From Anaerococcus senegalensis JC48 (lineage in GTDB: Bacteria > Bacillota > Clostridia > Tissierellales > Peptoniphilaceae), in assembly GCF_000321005.1 (NCBI RefSeq), contig NZ_HE578907.1, forward strand, positions 447,930 through 511,929: a stretch of DNA of 64,000 nucleotides, read 5' to 3'. The notes below the pieces were generated by a model, which was not told the DNA's origin, did no database searches, and saw nothing but the letters and a program-made list of their open reading frames with translations. The translations under genes and the position numbers were made by a program. Shown piece after piece: positions 42,257-51,511 of this stretch (position 1 is its first letter; each line of letters opens with the position of its first letter).

Positions 42257-42706
42257 TTATTCTTTACAATTAGGACAAATTCCTCTAATTGTAAGATCAA
42301 TATTATTAATTTTATAATTTTCTAATTCATCTAACTTTAGATTTTCAATATTAACATTTAAATCCAAAATATCTCCACATTTTTCACATATAAAATGTGC
42401 ATGATTTCTTTGATAAAAATCATATCTTTTTCTAGTTTGATTAAAATCTAATTCGCTAATAATATTATTTTTAACAAATAAATTTAAAGTATTATAAATT
42501 GTTGCTTGAGAAAGAACAGGATCTTTATATTTTAAATCTTTATAAATATCATCAGCTGTGGGATGATTTCTATTATTTACTAAATAATCCAAAATCATCA
42601 TTCTTTGATGACTAACCCTAATGCCATGTTTTTTTAAAATATGTTTTTCTACCTCATATTTTTTAGACTGGTCAACATTAACAAGAGAATCTATAATTTC
42701 TTTCAT
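42257..42706 (-). CDS. Fur-family metalloregulator (PerR/Fur-like)
   Basis: A 149-residue repressor. The winged-helix (about 35-95: RVSHQRMMILDYLVNNRNHPTADDIY, SQATIYNTLNLF) is followed by a dimerisation domain with metal ligands HAHFICEKCGDI and a C-terminal CPNC, the structural zinc site. An Asp follows the first Cys pair region (DILDLN), common to PerR and Fur. Which metal or peroxide signal it senses cannot be decided. Confidence 0.9.
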   Translation of the reverse strand: MKEIIDSLVNVDQSKKYEVEKHILKKHGIRVSHQRMMILDYLVNNRNHPTADDIYKDLKYKDPVLSQATIYNTLNLFVKNNIISELDFNQTRKRYDFYQRNHAHFICEKCGDILDLNVNIENLKLDELENYKINNIDLTIRGICPNCKE

Positions 42707-42782
42707 TTTATCTTCTTTCCAAAACTAGAATCTTTCAAATTTAATATACATTATTAGTTTCTATATGTCAATAAATATAATA

Positions 42783-42807
42783 AAAAAAAGGCTCCAAAGA
42801 GCCTTTC
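42783..42807 (-). terminator. Terminator after rplL
   Basis: AAAGGCTC and GAGCCTTT form an 8-bp stem with a short loop, followed on the minus strand by a T-run, 15 bp beyond the rplL stop. Confidence 0.85.
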
Positions 42808-42817
42808 TAAATAGAAA

Positions 42818-43198
42818 CTATGCTAATTCTATTTCAGCACCAGCTTCTTCTAATTTTGATTTTAATTCTTCAGCTTCGTCTTTAGCTACGCCTTCTTTGA
42901 TAGCTTTTGGAGCTCCGTCAACTAATGCTTTTGCATCTTTAAGTCCAAGACCTGTTACTTCTTTAACTACTTTGATTACGTTGATTTTTGAAGCACCTGC
43001 TGATTTTAATACAACATCAAATTCTGATTTTTCTGCTGCACCTGCATCAGCTGCTCCTGCTGCAGCTGCTGGAGCTGCTGCTACTGTAGCTTGAGCTGTT
43101 ACATCAAATTCTTCTTCTAATGCTTTAACTAATTCTGATAATTCTAATACTGTAAGTTCTTTAATTTCTTCTAATAAGTTTGTTACTTTTTCTGACAT
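42818..43198 (-). CDS. rplL: Ribosomal protein L7/L12
   Basis: A 126-residue stalk protein: N-terminal dimer domain (about 1-35), alanine-rich hinge (about 37-55), and a C-terminal factor-binding domain with [20 protein letters not shown]. Normal length. It follows rplJ by 34 bp under the same leader. Confidence 0.98.
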   Translation of the reverse strand: MSEKVTNLLEEIKELTVLELSELVKALEEEFDVTAQATVAAAPAAAAGAADAGAAEKSEFDVVLKSAGASKINVIKVVKEVTGLGLKDAKALVDGAPKAIKEGVAKDEAEELKSKLEEAGAEIELA

Positions 43199-43232
43199 TT
43201 TAATCCTCCGATATTTTTAATTAAATTTTATA

Positions 43233-43781
43233 TTAAGCTGCTTCGTTTTCTTTTTTTTCTCTAACTGCATCAAGTGCATAAACAAGTTTTGCATTGATTT
43301 GTGATAAATCACCAGCAAGTTTTCTAATTGGTGCTTGCAATGTATTAACAAGCATAGAAGCAAGTTCTTGTTGTCCTGGTAATTTAGCAATTGCTAACAT
43401 TTCCTCTGGAGTTTGATAATTTCCATCAACTACACCAGATTTAATAATAAGCTTATCTTTGTTTTCATCATCTGCATCAATATATTTTCTAGCTACTTTT
43501 GGTCCATCAACCATTTCTTCGTTTGAAAAAATAAGCGCATTAGAACCTTTTAGCTCTTCAGTAAATTGATCAAATCCTAGTTGTTGGAATGCAAATCTCA
43601 TCATAGTATTTTTGTATACTTTATATTCTGTATTTGCATCTCTAAAATTGTTACGTAAATCAGTAATTTCTTTTACATCCATTTTATCAAATTCAACAAG
43701 AGTTACTGATTTTGCATTTTCAATTTTTTTAACTATTTCATTAACAATTACTTGTTTTTGTTGTATAGCTTTTTCAGACAT
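43233..43781 (-). CDS. rplJ: Ribosomal protein L10
   Basis: A 182-residue L10, which anchors L7/L12 to 23S rRNA. Features: VTLVEFDKMDVKEITDLRN, KNTMMRFAF, GSNALIF and the C-terminal helix that binds L7/L12 dimers. It has its own promoter and an L10 leader upstream, so L10-(L7/L12) autoregulation is expected. Confidence 0.98.
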   Translation of the reverse strand: MSEKAIQQKQVIVNEIVKKIENAKSVTLVEFDKMDVKEITDLRNNFRDANTEYKVYKNTMMRFAFQQLGFDQFTEELKGSNALIFSNEEMVDGPKVARKYIDADDENKDKLIIKSGVVDGNYQTPEEMLAIAKLPGQQELASMLVNTLQAPIRKLAGDLSQINAKLVYALDAVREKKENEAA

Positions 43782-43789
43782 ATTTCACC

Positions 43790-43938
43790 TCCTATGGCTT
43801 TGGGTAGGTATATAAAAATCCCCACAATAAGGCATAAAATTATGCCTACATCGGTGGGGATGTAGATTCTTATTCCCACCTATACGGAATAATTAAACTC
43901 TAAAGTCTCCGTAGTCTTTGGTAGCCTATTTATTTGAC
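43790..43938 (-). promoter_or_regulatory. Ribosomal protein L10 leader
   Basis: The 150-nt transcribed leader of rplJ shows long-range helices: ATCCCCACCGATGTAGGCATAA with TTATGCC...GTGGGGAT, and an upstream GGTAGCC-type kink-turn region (CTACCAAAGACTACGGAG) as in the L10 leader family. The complex of L10 with L7/L12 would bind here and repress translation. Confidence 0.8.
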
Positions 43939-43944
43939 TTTGAC

Positions 43945-43973
43945 AGTATATCACTTTAAATATCACTTGTCAA
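43945..43973 (-). promoter_or_regulatory. Promoter of rplJL
   Basis: TTGACA (43973-43968), 17-bp spacer, TATACT (43950-43945), about 7 bp before the leader start. It is a near-consensus sigma-A promoter. Confidence 0.85.
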
Positions 43974-43979
43974 ATTTTT

Positions 43980-44690
43980 TTATTTTTCAACTAAGTCCAT
44001 TGCTTTTGCTGGAGATAATTTAACTCCAGGTCCCATTGTTGATGCAATAGTAATTGATTTTAAATATTTTCCTTTAGCTGAAGCTGGTTTTGCCTTTACA
44101 ATAGCAGTAATTAAGGCACTTAAATTGTCTGATAATTTTTCTTTTCCAAATGAAACTTTGCCTGTTGGTACATGAACAAGGTTATTTTTGTCTGTTCTAT
44201 ATTCAACTTTACCTGCTTTAACTTCTTTAATTGCATTGGCAATATCATTTGTTACAGTACCAGATTTTGGGTTTGGCATTAATCCTTGAGGTCCTAAAAC
44301 TCTACCAAGTCTTCCTACTTGACCCATCATGTCAGGGCTTGTAACTATAACATCAAAGTCCAACCAATTTTCTTTTTGGATTTTATCTGTGTATTCTTCA
44401 CTACCTGCATAGTCTGCACCTGCATTTAAAGCTTCTTCAACTTTATCATCTTTTACAATTGCAAGTACTTTAACATCTCTACCAGTTCCGTGTGGAAGTA
44501 CAACTGTACCTCTTACTTGTTGGTCAGCATGTCTAGAATCTACACCTAATCTTACGTGTAATTCTACAGTTTCGTCAAAGTTTGCTTTTGCAGTTTTTTC
44601 AACTATATCTAATGCTTCTGATAATTCATATTCTTTTTGAATCTCAAAAGATTTTTTTGATTCTATATATTTTTTACCTTTTTTAGCCAT
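43980..44690 (-). CDS. rplA: Ribosomal protein L1
   Basis: A 236-residue L1. The signature ...[31 protein letters not shown] is complete (about 115-145). Normal length. It is downstream of rplK with a small hairpin element between them resembling an L1 target, consistent with L1 autoregulation. Confidence 0.98.
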   Translation of the reverse strand: MAKKGKKYIESKKSFEIQKEYELSEALDIVEKTAKANFDETVELHVRLGVDSRHADQQVRGTVVLPHGTGRDVKVLAIVKDDKVEEALNAGADYAGSEEYTDKIQKENWLDFDVIVTSPDMMGQVGRLGRVLGPQGLMPNPKSGTVTNDIANAIKEVKAGKVEYRTDKNNLVHVPTGKVSFGKEKLSDNLSALITAIVKAKPASAKGKYLKSITIASTMGPGVKLSPAKAMDLVEK

Positions 44691-44699
44691 GTTGCCTCC

Positions 44700-44726
44700 T
44701 TGTGGTATAACGAGTTTCCTCTTCCA
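44700..44726 (-). promoter_or_regulatory. Putative L1 operator before rplA
   Basis: The minus strand reads GTGG-AAGAG-GAAA-CTC-GTTATA-CCAC just before AAGGAGG. The outer GTGG/CCAC and inner GAG/CTC stems match the element before rplK, where the inner stem is GGG/CCC. Confidence 0.5.
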
Positions 44727-44727
44727 C

Positions 44728-45162
44728 TTATTCTTCTACAGTAATTCCCATGCTTCTGCATGTACCTTTTATCATGCTCATTGCAGCTTCTAGGCTTGCA
44801 GCATTTAAATCTTGCATTTTAGTTTCAGCTATTTCTTTAACTTGATCAAGTTTAATTGAACCTACTTTATTTTTGTTTGGTTCTCCACTTGCTTTGTCAA
44901 GTCCAATTGCTTTTTTAATTAATACTGGTGCTGGTGGTGTTTTTGTGATAAATTCAAATGATCTATCCTTATAAATTGTCATTTCAACCGGTATTATCAT
45001 TCCAGCTTGGTCAGCTGTTTTTGCATTAAATGCTTGCACGAATTCCATAATATTGATTCCGTGTGGTCCTAAAGCTGTACCTACTGGAGGTGCTGGTGTT
45101 GCTTTTCCTGCTGGTACTTGTAATTTAACTTTTGCTTGTACTTCTTTTTCTTTTGCTGGCAT
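44728..45162 (-). CDS. rplK: Ribosomal protein L11
   Basis: A 144-residue L11. Features: [29 protein letters not shown] (about 12-40), [13 protein letters not shown] and the C-terminal [12 protein letters not shown]. It lies between nusG and rplA in the standard order. Confidence 0.98.
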   Translation of the reverse strand: MPAKEKEVQAKVKLQVPAGKATPAPPVGTALGPHGINIMEFVQAFNAKTADQAGMIIPVEMTIYKDRSFEFITKTPPAPVLIKKAIGLDKASGEPNKNKVGSIKLDQVKEIAETKMQDLNAASLEAAMSMIKGTCRSMGITVEE

Positions 45163-45175
45163 ATTAAATCCTCCT

Positions 45176-45206
45176 TTGTGGTTTTTGGCGGGTTACCCCT
45201 CCCACT
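45176..45206 (-). promoter_or_regulatory. Putative L1 operator before rplK
   Basis: The minus strand reads GTGG-GAGGGG-TAA-CCCG-CCAAAAA-CCAC immediately before AAAGGAGG. Shape and surrounding bases match the element before rplA with compensating changes, as expected for an L1 mRNA binding site mimicking 23S rRNA. The assignment is inferred. Confidence 0.5.
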
Positions 45207-45224
45207 TACTTTACGTAAGCCAGT

Positions 45225-45818
45225 TTAAATTGTTTCAATATCTTCAAAACCTAAATCTATAATTGTATCTCTTCCAAACATATCAATTAAAGCTTTAATT
45301 GTTTGTTTTTCTGGATCAATCTCTTTGATTTCTGCAAGTAAATCTTTAAATGGTCCTTGGATAATATTTACATTATCTCCAACATTTATATTAATATTTA
45401 ATACAGGCTTGTCTTCTTTTATTCCAAATTTTCTAACCTCTCTTTTTGTAAGTGGGACTGGTTTAGAATCTGGTCCTACAAAGCCTGTTACACCTTGTGT
45501 ATTTCTTATAATATACCAAGATCTATTTGTAATGTTCATTTTAATCATTACGTATCCAGGAAACAATTTTCTAGTTTTAAGTTTTTTTGATTCATTTTTT
45601 ACTTCAACATACTCTTCTTCTGGTACTGTTACATCGATGATATCAGGATTTTGTTCATTATCAATCATCATTTGGATCTTATCTTTGACCCTGTTCTCGT
45701 ATCCAGTATATGTGTGAACTACATACCATCTTGGTTGTTTTTCTGAATCTTTAGAATCAATTTCTTCTTTAGTATTGTTTAATTCATTTGAACTATTGTT
45801 ATTAGATAAATCTGTCAT
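45225..45818 (-). CDS. nusG: Transcription termination/antitermination factor NusG
   Basis: A 197-residue NusG with NGN domain (RWYVVHTYTGYENRVKDKI, about 31-49; PGYVMIKM) and C-terminal KOW domain (VGDNVNIIQGPFKDLLAEI). An acidic, Asn/Ser-rich N-terminal extension of about 28 residues precedes the NGN domain. It couples RNA polymerase to the ribosome. It lies 7 bp after secE. Confidence 0.97.
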   Translation of the reverse strand: MTDLSNNNSSNELNNTKEEIDSKDSEKQPRWYVVHTYTGYENRVKDKIQMMIDNEQNPDIIDVTVPEEEYVEVKNESKKLKTRKLFPGYVMIKMNITNRSWYIIRNTQGVTGFVGPDSKPVPLTKREVRKFGIKEDKPVLNININVGDNVNIIQGPFKDLLAEIKEIDPEKQTIKALIDMFGRDTIIDLGFEDIETI

Positions 45819-45825
45819 ATCTTAC

Positions 45826-46008
45826 CTACATCAAAAATCCAAGCATGTTTCCAAAGACTATGTCTAATAACCAAATGAGAAGTCCTGTAATCACACTGAC
45901 AATTATAACAAGTAATGAGTAGTTTAAAGTTTCATTTTTTGTTGGCCATGTGATTTTTTTGAATTCTCTTCTAATAGATTTAAAAAATCCTTCTTTTTTC
46001 TTAGCCAT
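45826..46008 (-). CDS. secE: Preprotein translocase subunit SecE
   Basis: A 60-residue single-span SecE: KSIRREFKKITWPTKNE amphipathic helix, then a transmembrane helix (about 30-52). It is placed between rpmG and nusG as usual. Confidence 0.96.
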   Translation of the reverse strand: MAKKKEGFFKSIRREFKKITWPTKNETLNYSLLVIIVSVITGLLIWLLDIVFGNMLGFLM

Positions 46009-46022
46009 TTAAAAACTCCTTA

Positions 46023-46172
46023 CTATTTTGTTTCTTTATGAACAGTGTGTTTTTTACAGAAAGGACAATACTTTTTAAGCTCAAGTCTTTCTTGAGTGTT
46101 CTTTTTGTTTTTTGTAGTATCGTAATTTCTATTTTTGCAAACTGTGCATTCTAGTTTTACTTTATCTGCCAT
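46023..46172 (-). CDS. rpmG: Ribosomal protein L33
   Basis: A 49-residue zinc-ribbon L33 with CTVC (about 8-11) and CPFC (about 36-39), so it is the zinc-binding paralogue. The start is the ATG after GGAGGTG; the frame extends upstream without a ribosome binding site. Confidence 0.96.
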   Translation of the reverse strand: MADKVKLECTVCKNRNYDTTKNKKNTQERLELKKYCPFCKKHTVHKETK

Positions 46173-46249
46173 TAAAACACCTCCTAATTTATATGGATAG
46201 TCCCATACAAAAATATATGTTACCATCTATTACTTATCATGTCAATATT

Positions 46250-46570
46250 TTATCGACTTTTTTCAATTAATTCGTATAGTTTTTTTCTTTTATTTATTAA
46301 AAAATTTCTTAAATCGTCTAAATCGTGATTTGAAAAGCAAAAATCACTATAATCAATAAGTATATCTTCTATATCCGCTAGTTCATAAATTCCTTCGTCA
46401 TACATTTTCCCTAAAAATTTATGATTTTTATCATAAAATATTTTAGGTGGATAACCATCAAGTTTTCTTGTATCCATGCTAATATATGAATTTTTCGAAT
46501 ATACTTTATTTCCTACTACAAGTACAGCTTCTTTTATATTTATTTCTCTACCTGTAAGATAATCTTTCAT
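46250..46570 (-). CDS. Unknown protein downstream of glmM
   Basis: A 106-residue protein of no recognised family. The N-terminus (MKDYLTGREINIKEAVLVVGNKVYS) and an acidic middle (GIYELADIEDILIDYSDF) suggest a small alpha/beta domain. Its start touches the glmM stop, so it is co-translated with glmM. Confidence 0.6.
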   Translation of the reverse strand: MKDYLTGREINIKEAVLVVGNKVYSKNSYISMDTRKLDGYPPKIFYDKNHKFLGKMYDEGIYELADIEDILIDYSDFCFSNHDLDDLRNFLINKRKKLYELIEKSR

Positions 46571-47910
46571 TATAGTCCACTTTTTTCTATAGCTTCTACT
46601 ATATTATCTACTTTTCCGTTTGCTATTTCTTTTGTTTCAGCTTCTGCCATAACACGTATTAATGGTTCTGTTCCGCTTTCTCTAACTAAAATTCTTCCAG
46701 AATCTTTTAAGTCTTGGCTTTCTTTTTCTATGATACTTTTTATAGACTCATCTGATAAAACTGCACTTTTATCTTTTACTCTTACATTTTTTAATACTTG
46801 TGGGTAAATTTTTAACTCTCTTTTTAATTCTGATAAGCTGGATTTATTGTCTATCATTGCTTCCATTAATCTTAAAGAAGTAAGAATTCCATCACCTGTA
46901 TTTGCATATTTTGAAAAAATAATGTGGCCTGATTGTTCTCCACCTAGTTCATAGCCGTGTTCATTCATTTCTAAATGAACGTATTTATCGCCTACTTTTG
47001 TTTTGCTATAATTAATTCCAATTTTATCTAGAGCTTTATATAAGCCAATATTTGACATAATTGTTGTTACAATTGTATTTGATTCTAAGCTAGCTTCTTC
47101 TTTCATATGTTTTCCACAAATGTAAAGAATTACATCTCCATCTACAATCTCCCCTTTTTCGTCAACTGCTATACATCTATCAGCGTCACCGTCATAGGCA
47201 AAACCACAATCTAGTTTGTTTTCTTTTACATATTTTTGTAAAACTTCAATGTGAGTTGACCCACAATCTACATTTATATTAAATCCATTTGGGTTGTTAT
47301 TAATTACAAATGTTTCGGCTCCTAAGGCATCGTATACACTTTTTACTATTGATGATGCAGCTCCATTTGCACAATCTAATCCCACTTTTTTGCCTTTAAA
47401 AGATTTTGATACAGTTTGTATTAAAAATGCAGTATATCTATTTCTTCCACCAACAAAATCATGAGTTCTTCCAATTTCATCTCCAACTTTTAAATCAATA
47501 TCTTTAATATCAGAATCAATGTATTCTTCCAATTTTTGCAAAAATTCATCATCCATTTTTTCTCCATCAGAATTGATTATTTTTATTCCATTATCATGAT
47601 ATGGATTATGACTAGCAGTTATCATAACACCACAATCAAAATCTTCACTTCTAACCACGTATGATACTGAAGGAGTTGTTGTTACGTGTAGTAAATATGC
47701 ATCAGATCCTGAAGAAGTAATACCTGCTGATAAAGCATCTTCAAACATGTATGATGATCTTCTTGTATCTTTTCCTATTACAATTTTTCCATTTCCATTT
47801 TTTTCTTTATTAAAATAATATCCTAAAAATCTTCCAATTTTAATCGCATGATATAGAGTAAGATCTTGGTTAGCTTCTCCTCTAAATCCATCTGTTCCAA
47901 AATATTTCAT
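46570..47910 (-). CDS. glmM: Phosphoglucosamine mutase
   Basis: A 446-residue mutase converting glucosamine-6-P to glucosamine-1-P for peptidoglycan. Motifs: FGTDGFRGEAN (N-terminus), MITASHNPYHDNGIKI with the phosphoserine (about 96-111), DGDADRCIAVD (about 239-249), GGEQSGHIIF and RESGTEPLIRVMAE. It starts with ATG at a good ribosome binding site. Confidence 0.97.
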   Translation of the reverse strand: MKYFGTDGFRGEANQDLTLYHAIKIGRFLGYYFNKEKNGNGKIVIGKDTRRSSYMFEDALSAGITSSGSDAYLLHVTTTPSVSYVVRSEDFDCGVMITASHNPYHDNGIKIINSDGEKMDDEFLQKLEEYIDSDIKDIDLKVGDEIGRTHDFVGGRNRYTAFLIQTVSKSFKGKKVGLDCANGAASSIVKSVYDALGAETFVINNNPNGFNINVDCGSTHIEVLQKYVKENKLDCGFAYDGDADRCIAVDEKGEIVDGDVILYICGKHMKEEASLESNTIVTTIMSNIGLYKALDKIGINYSKTKVGDKYVHLEMNEHGYELGGEQSGHIIFSKYANTGDGILTSLRLMEAMIDNKSSLSELKRELKIYPQVLKNVRVKDKSAVLSDESIKSIIEKESQDLKDSGRILVRESGTEPLIRVMAEAETKEIANGKVDNIVEAIEKSGL

Positions 47911-48031
47911 TCTAACCTCCTAGTTTACTAATATAATTATAGATTAGTAAGTTCATTGATTCAAGTAATTCTTTGTTTTAAATAACAAAATATATTTTTG
48001 CTTATTTTATCCATTATTATATAATTTAATT

Positions 48032-48733
48032 ATGGAAAAATTAGATTACATACCAAAAACCAACTTATACATGAAACATGTTGACAATTCTTATTCTTTT
48101 GGAATTGACTCTATATTACTTGCAAATTTTTCAAAAATGAAAAAAAATAAAACTTTAATTGATATAGGGGCAGGAAATGGAATTTTATCATTAGCTTGCC
48201 TTTCATATTATAATTTAAGTAGGGTTTATGGAATTGAAATTCAAAAAATAAAAGCAAAATTGTTTAATGAAAATTTAAAAATAAATTCTATCAAAAATAT
48301 AGAAATTATAAATAATGATTTAAACTTGACAGATTTTCCAAATAATTTTTGTGATTATGTTATTACAAATCCTCCATATTATAAAAAGGGAGCAAATATT
48401 AAAAATGAAAGGGAAGAATTTTTATTATCTAGACAAGAAATAAAAATGAATCTTTCAGATATTTTTAAATTCTCTAATAAGTGCCTTAAAGATAGAGGAA
48501 AATTATATATGATTCATAAACCCGAAAGACTTATTGATATTATAAAAGGAAGTGGAAATTTAAAATTAAAAAGATTAAAATTTGTTCAATCAAAAGCAGG
48601 AGAAAAACCTGTATTTATGCTAATGGAATTTGTAAAAAATGCTAATGATGGACTTAAGTTTGAAGATCCTTTGATCATCTATGATAATGATGGAAATTAT
48701 AGCAAGGAGGTTAGATTTATAAATGGATTATAG
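48032..48733 (+). CDS. tRNA1(Val) (adenine-37-N6)-methyltransferase (TrmN6/YfiC-like)
   Basis: A 233-residue class I SAM methyltransferase. SAM motif LIDIGAGNGILSLAC (about 43-57) and the N6-adenine catalytic motif NPPYYKKG (about 116-123) match the TrmN6 family. The N-terminal GIDSILLANF is also characteristic. It overlaps rsmI by 11 bp. Confidence 0.9.
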   Translation: MEKLDYIPKTNLYMKHVDNSYSFGIDSILLANFSKMKKNKTLIDIGAGNGILSLACLSYYNLSRVYGIEIQKIKAKLFNENLKINSIKNIEIINNDLNLTDFPNNFCDYVITNPPYYKKGANIKNEREEFLLSRQEIKMNLSDIFKFSNKCLKDRGKLYMIHKPERLIDIIKGSGNLKLKRLKFVQSKAGEKPVFMLMEFVKNANDGLKFEDPLIIYDNDGNYSKEVRFINGL

Positions 48734-49541
48734 TATTTATTTTGTACCAACTCCAATTGGTAATTTAGAAGATATGACAATTAGGGCTATAAATGTTTTA
48801 AAAAGTGTAGATATAATTGCTTGTGAGGATACTAGGGAAAGTAAAAAATTATTAAACTATTTTGACATAAATAAAAAATTAACCTCATATCACAAATTTA
48901 ATGAAAAACAAAAATCTCAAGAAATTATTAAAGCTACTCAAGAAGGTAGAACTTATGCAATTATAACAGACCAAGGAATGCCTGGAATTTCAGATCCGGG
49001 TCATATTCTAATTAAAGAGTGCATAAAAAACAATATTTCTTATACAATTCTACCAGGTCCCTCTTCAATTTTAACAGGACTTATAGCAAGTGGATTTGAT
49101 AATACTAGATTTTCTTTTTATGGATTTATTCCAAAAAAATCTTCTGATAAGAAAAAATTATACCAAGAATTAAAAAAGGAAGACAAAACTTCAATTCTTT
49201 TTGATACTCCTCATAATTTAGAAAATACTATTAATGACTTTAAAAAAGAATTTCCAGAAAGAAAAATTGCAATTACAAGAGAGTTGACCAAAAAATTTGA
49301 ACAATATCAAATTTTTGATATAAAAGATATTTGTGTAGATGAATTAACTTTAAAAGGTGAGTTCGTTCTAATTTTAGAAAAGAATATAAATAAAGATAAT
49401 TTAGATATTTCTTATTTTAAAGATGAAATTTTAAATATGAAAAAAGAGGGAAAATCTACCAAAGATATTGTAAAATCTTTGAAAAAATCCACCTCTTTTT
49501 CAAAAAACGATATTTATAACTATGTTATTTCTTTAGTTTAA
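48723..49541 (+). CDS. rsmI: 16S rRNA (cytidine-1402-2'-O)-methyltransferase
   Basis: A 272-residue RsmI of the tetrapyrrole-methylase fold. Motifs: FVPTPIGNLEDMTIRAINVL (about 6-25), DQGMPGISDPGHILI (about 79-93), and PGPSSILTGLIASG. It modifies the ribosomal decoding centre. Its 3' end overlaps dhaM (convergent) by 9 bp. Confidence 0.96.
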   Translation: MDYSIYFVPTPIGNLEDMTIRAINVLKSVDIIACEDTRESKKLLNYFDINKKLTSYHKFNEKQKSQEIIKATQEGRTYAIITDQGMPGISDPGHILIKECIKNNISYTILPGPSSILTGLIASGFDNTRFSFYGFIPKKSSDKKKLYQELKKEDKTSILFDTPHNLENTINDFKKEFPERKIAITRELTKKFEQYQIFDIKDICVDELTLKGEFVLILEKNINKDNLDISYFKDEILNMKKEGKSTKDIVKSLKKSTSFSKNDIYNYVISLV

Positions 49542-49931
49542 ATTATCTAATTTATTTACAGGATAATTTTCTAAATATTCTATTGCCTCTTCCAAAGTTT
49601 GTCCTGCAGAAGCACTTACTGCAACTTGAACACTTGTTTCAACAATAGGTGTTCCTGATAGATAAACTTTGGATTTTTTTTCTTCATCTAGCATATCAAT
49701 TGCCATTTGACAGTTTAACATTGATGAACCCAAATCAAAAAATATAACCAGACCATCATCTGTTGCATATTTATTGATTATCTCATTAATTTCTTCAAAA
49801 TTTGATCCTATATTTCCTTCATTATCTCCACCACTAACTTGAATATTTACATCAGGAGCCATTTGAATCAAAATTTCTCTAAGTCCTTCAGCAACTTTTT
49901 TACTATGACTTGCTAATAAAATATTAATCAT
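49533..49931 (-). CDS. dhaM: Dihydroxyacetone kinase phosphotransfer subunit DhaM (EIIA-Man-like)
   Basis: A 132-residue EIIA-type protein with the active-site His in LLASHSKKVAEGL (residue 9) and GLVIFFDLGSSMLN (about 60-73). It contains only the EIIA domain; HPr and EI come from elsewhere, encoded at the left of this window. It relays phosphate to DhaL-bound ADP. Overlaps dhaL by 8 bp. Confidence 0.94.
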   Translation of the reverse strand: MINILLASHSKKVAEGLREILIQMAPDVNIQVSGGDNEGNIGSNFEEINEIINKYATDDGLVIFFDLGSSMLNCQMAIDMLDEEKKSKVYLSGTPIVETSVQVAVSASAGQTLEEAIEYLENYPVNKLDNLN

Positions 49932-50523
49932 TTAATTCTCCTAAAGCACACTTAATACATAAATATGATGAACAAGCTCCTGGATCTATATGACCTATTG
50001 ATCTTTCTCCAAGATAAGCAGCTCTACCTTTTATAGCTTTAATATCTTTTGTTCTTTCCATATTTTCTTTTGCAATGTCAACTACTTCTGAAAAACTTTT
50101 ATTTTCTTTTAATGCATCTGCTACTGGAGAAAGTACATCAACCATAGTTTTATCACCAACTTTAGCTTTTCCTCTCATAATAACTCCATCTACTCCATTA
50201 GAAAATGCTTTTGTAAATATTTCTTTATCAATATCAGCACATCCATCAAGAGATTGAGCAAATTTCATAAAAAAAGTACCATATAGTGGTCCACTAGCTC
50301 CACCAACTGTTGAAATAAGAGTCATAGCAATTTTATTAAATAGTGATTTTAGGTCAGAAAATTCTTCATTCATAGCTTCTTTTACTTTTGAAAACCCTTT
50401 TTTCATATTATAACCATGATCAGCATCACCAATTTCCCTATCAAGATCTGTTAAATAAGCTTCATTCTCACTTATTAAATCAGCAATATTTACAATTTTT
50501 TCTTTTACTTTTTCTATATTCAT
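49924..50523 (-). CDS. dhaL: Dihydroxyacetone kinase ADP-binding subunit DhaL
   Basis: A 199-residue DhaL. Metal-ADP site DREIGDADHGYNMKKGF (about 24-40) and GGASGPLYGTFFMKF (about 75-89) are intact, as is GRAAYLGERSIGHIDPGA near the end. It follows dhaK by 1 bp. Confidence 0.96.
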   Translation of the reverse strand: MNIEKVKEKIVNIADLISENEAYLTDLDREIGDADHGYNMKKGFSKVKEAMNEEFSDLKSLFNKIAMTLISTVGGASGPLYGTFFMKFAQSLDGCADIDKEIFTKAFSNGVDGVIMRGKAKVGDKTMVDVLSPVADALKENKSFSEVVDIAKENMERTKDIKAIKGRAAYLGERSIGHIDPGACSSYLCIKCALGELND

Positions 50524-50524
50524 T

Positions 50525-51511
50525 TTATCCCCTCACTACATCAACTTTTTCTTCTAAATATTTTAAAATTTCATCATCAACTTTAAACAGGGTTAAAGAA
50601 AATCCAGCCATATCCATACTAGTCATATAATTACCTAAAAATGTTTTTTTGATATTAATATTTTTGTCACTTAAATAATCATTTACAAAATTATTAACTA
50701 TAAATAGTTCCATTTCAGTTGTTTGACCCATTCCGTTAACCATAAGAACAAAGTCACCATTTTTATCTTCATAATCATCTAAAATGTGATTTAAAAGTTC
50801 TTTAGAAATCTCATCAGCAGATTTTACTTTTTCTTGTTTAACGCCTGGCTCTCCATGGATACCAACACCAATTTCCATATCTTCTTCAGATAAATCAAAA
50901 CTTTCTTTTCCTGAAATTGGATTTATACAAGCCTTTGTTGCCATACCCATAGACTTTATATTTTTTACAATTTTTTCAGCCATAGCTTTTATTTCTTCTA
51001 GACTTTTTCCTTCTCTTGCCATGGCTCCTAAAACTTTGTGAACAAAAATAGTTCCAGCTATTCCTCTTCTTCCACTAGTATAAGTAGAATCTTCAACTGC
51101 TACATCATCATTTACAATGATATAATCTACATTTATACCATCCATTTCAGCCATATCTTTTGCCATTTCAAAATTCATAACATCACCGGTATAATTCTTA
51201 ATTACCATAAAAACACCTTGACCAGAATCAGCAAGTTTAATAGCTTCTAAAACTTGATCTGGAGTTGGTGAAGTAAAAATTTCTCCACAAATTGCACAAT
51301 CAAGCATTCCATCACCAACATATCCAGCATGAGCAGGTTCGTGTCCACTTCCACCTCCAGAAATTAATCCGACTTTTCCCTCAATAGGTAAATCTTTTCT
51401 ATAGATTATTTTTAATTCTTCGTTTAACTTTACCTTGTCTTGGTTTGCTTTATAAAGTCCATTTAACATCTCTTTAATTATCATATTTGGATCATTAATA
51501 ATTTTTTTCAT
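50525..51511 (-). CDS. dhaK: Dihydroxyacetone kinase substrate-binding subunit DhaK
   Basis: A 328-residue DhaK. SGGGSGHEPAHAGYVG (about 48-63) binds dihydroxyacetone phosphate sites, and the His in GIHGEPGV (about 215-222) forms the covalent hemiaminal. The start is MKKIINDPNMII after AAGGTATTT; the frame is open 11 codons further but those lack family similarity. It is the first gene of dhaKLM. Confidence 0.96.
   Translation of the reverse strand: MKKIINDPNMIIKEMLNGLYKANQDKVKLNEELKIIYRKDLPIEGKVGLISGGGSGHEPAHAGYVGDGMLDCAICGEIFTSPTPDQVLEAIKLADSGQGVFMVIKNYTGDVMNFEMAKDMAEMDGINVDYIIVNDDVAVEDSTYTSGRRGIAGTIFVHKVLGAMAREGKSLEEIKAMAEKIVKNIKSMGMATKACINPISGKESFDLSEEDMEIGVGIHGEPGVKQEKVKSADEISKELLNHILDDYEDKNGDFVLMVNGMGQTTEMELFIVNNFVNDYLSDKNINIKKTFLGNYMTSMDMAGFSLTLFKVDDEILKYLEEKVDVVRG

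Noticed and set aside
42765-43094. Alanine/serine-rich frame opposite rplL
   Set aside because: It is the antisense of the alanine-rich rplL hinge; rplL itself is certain.
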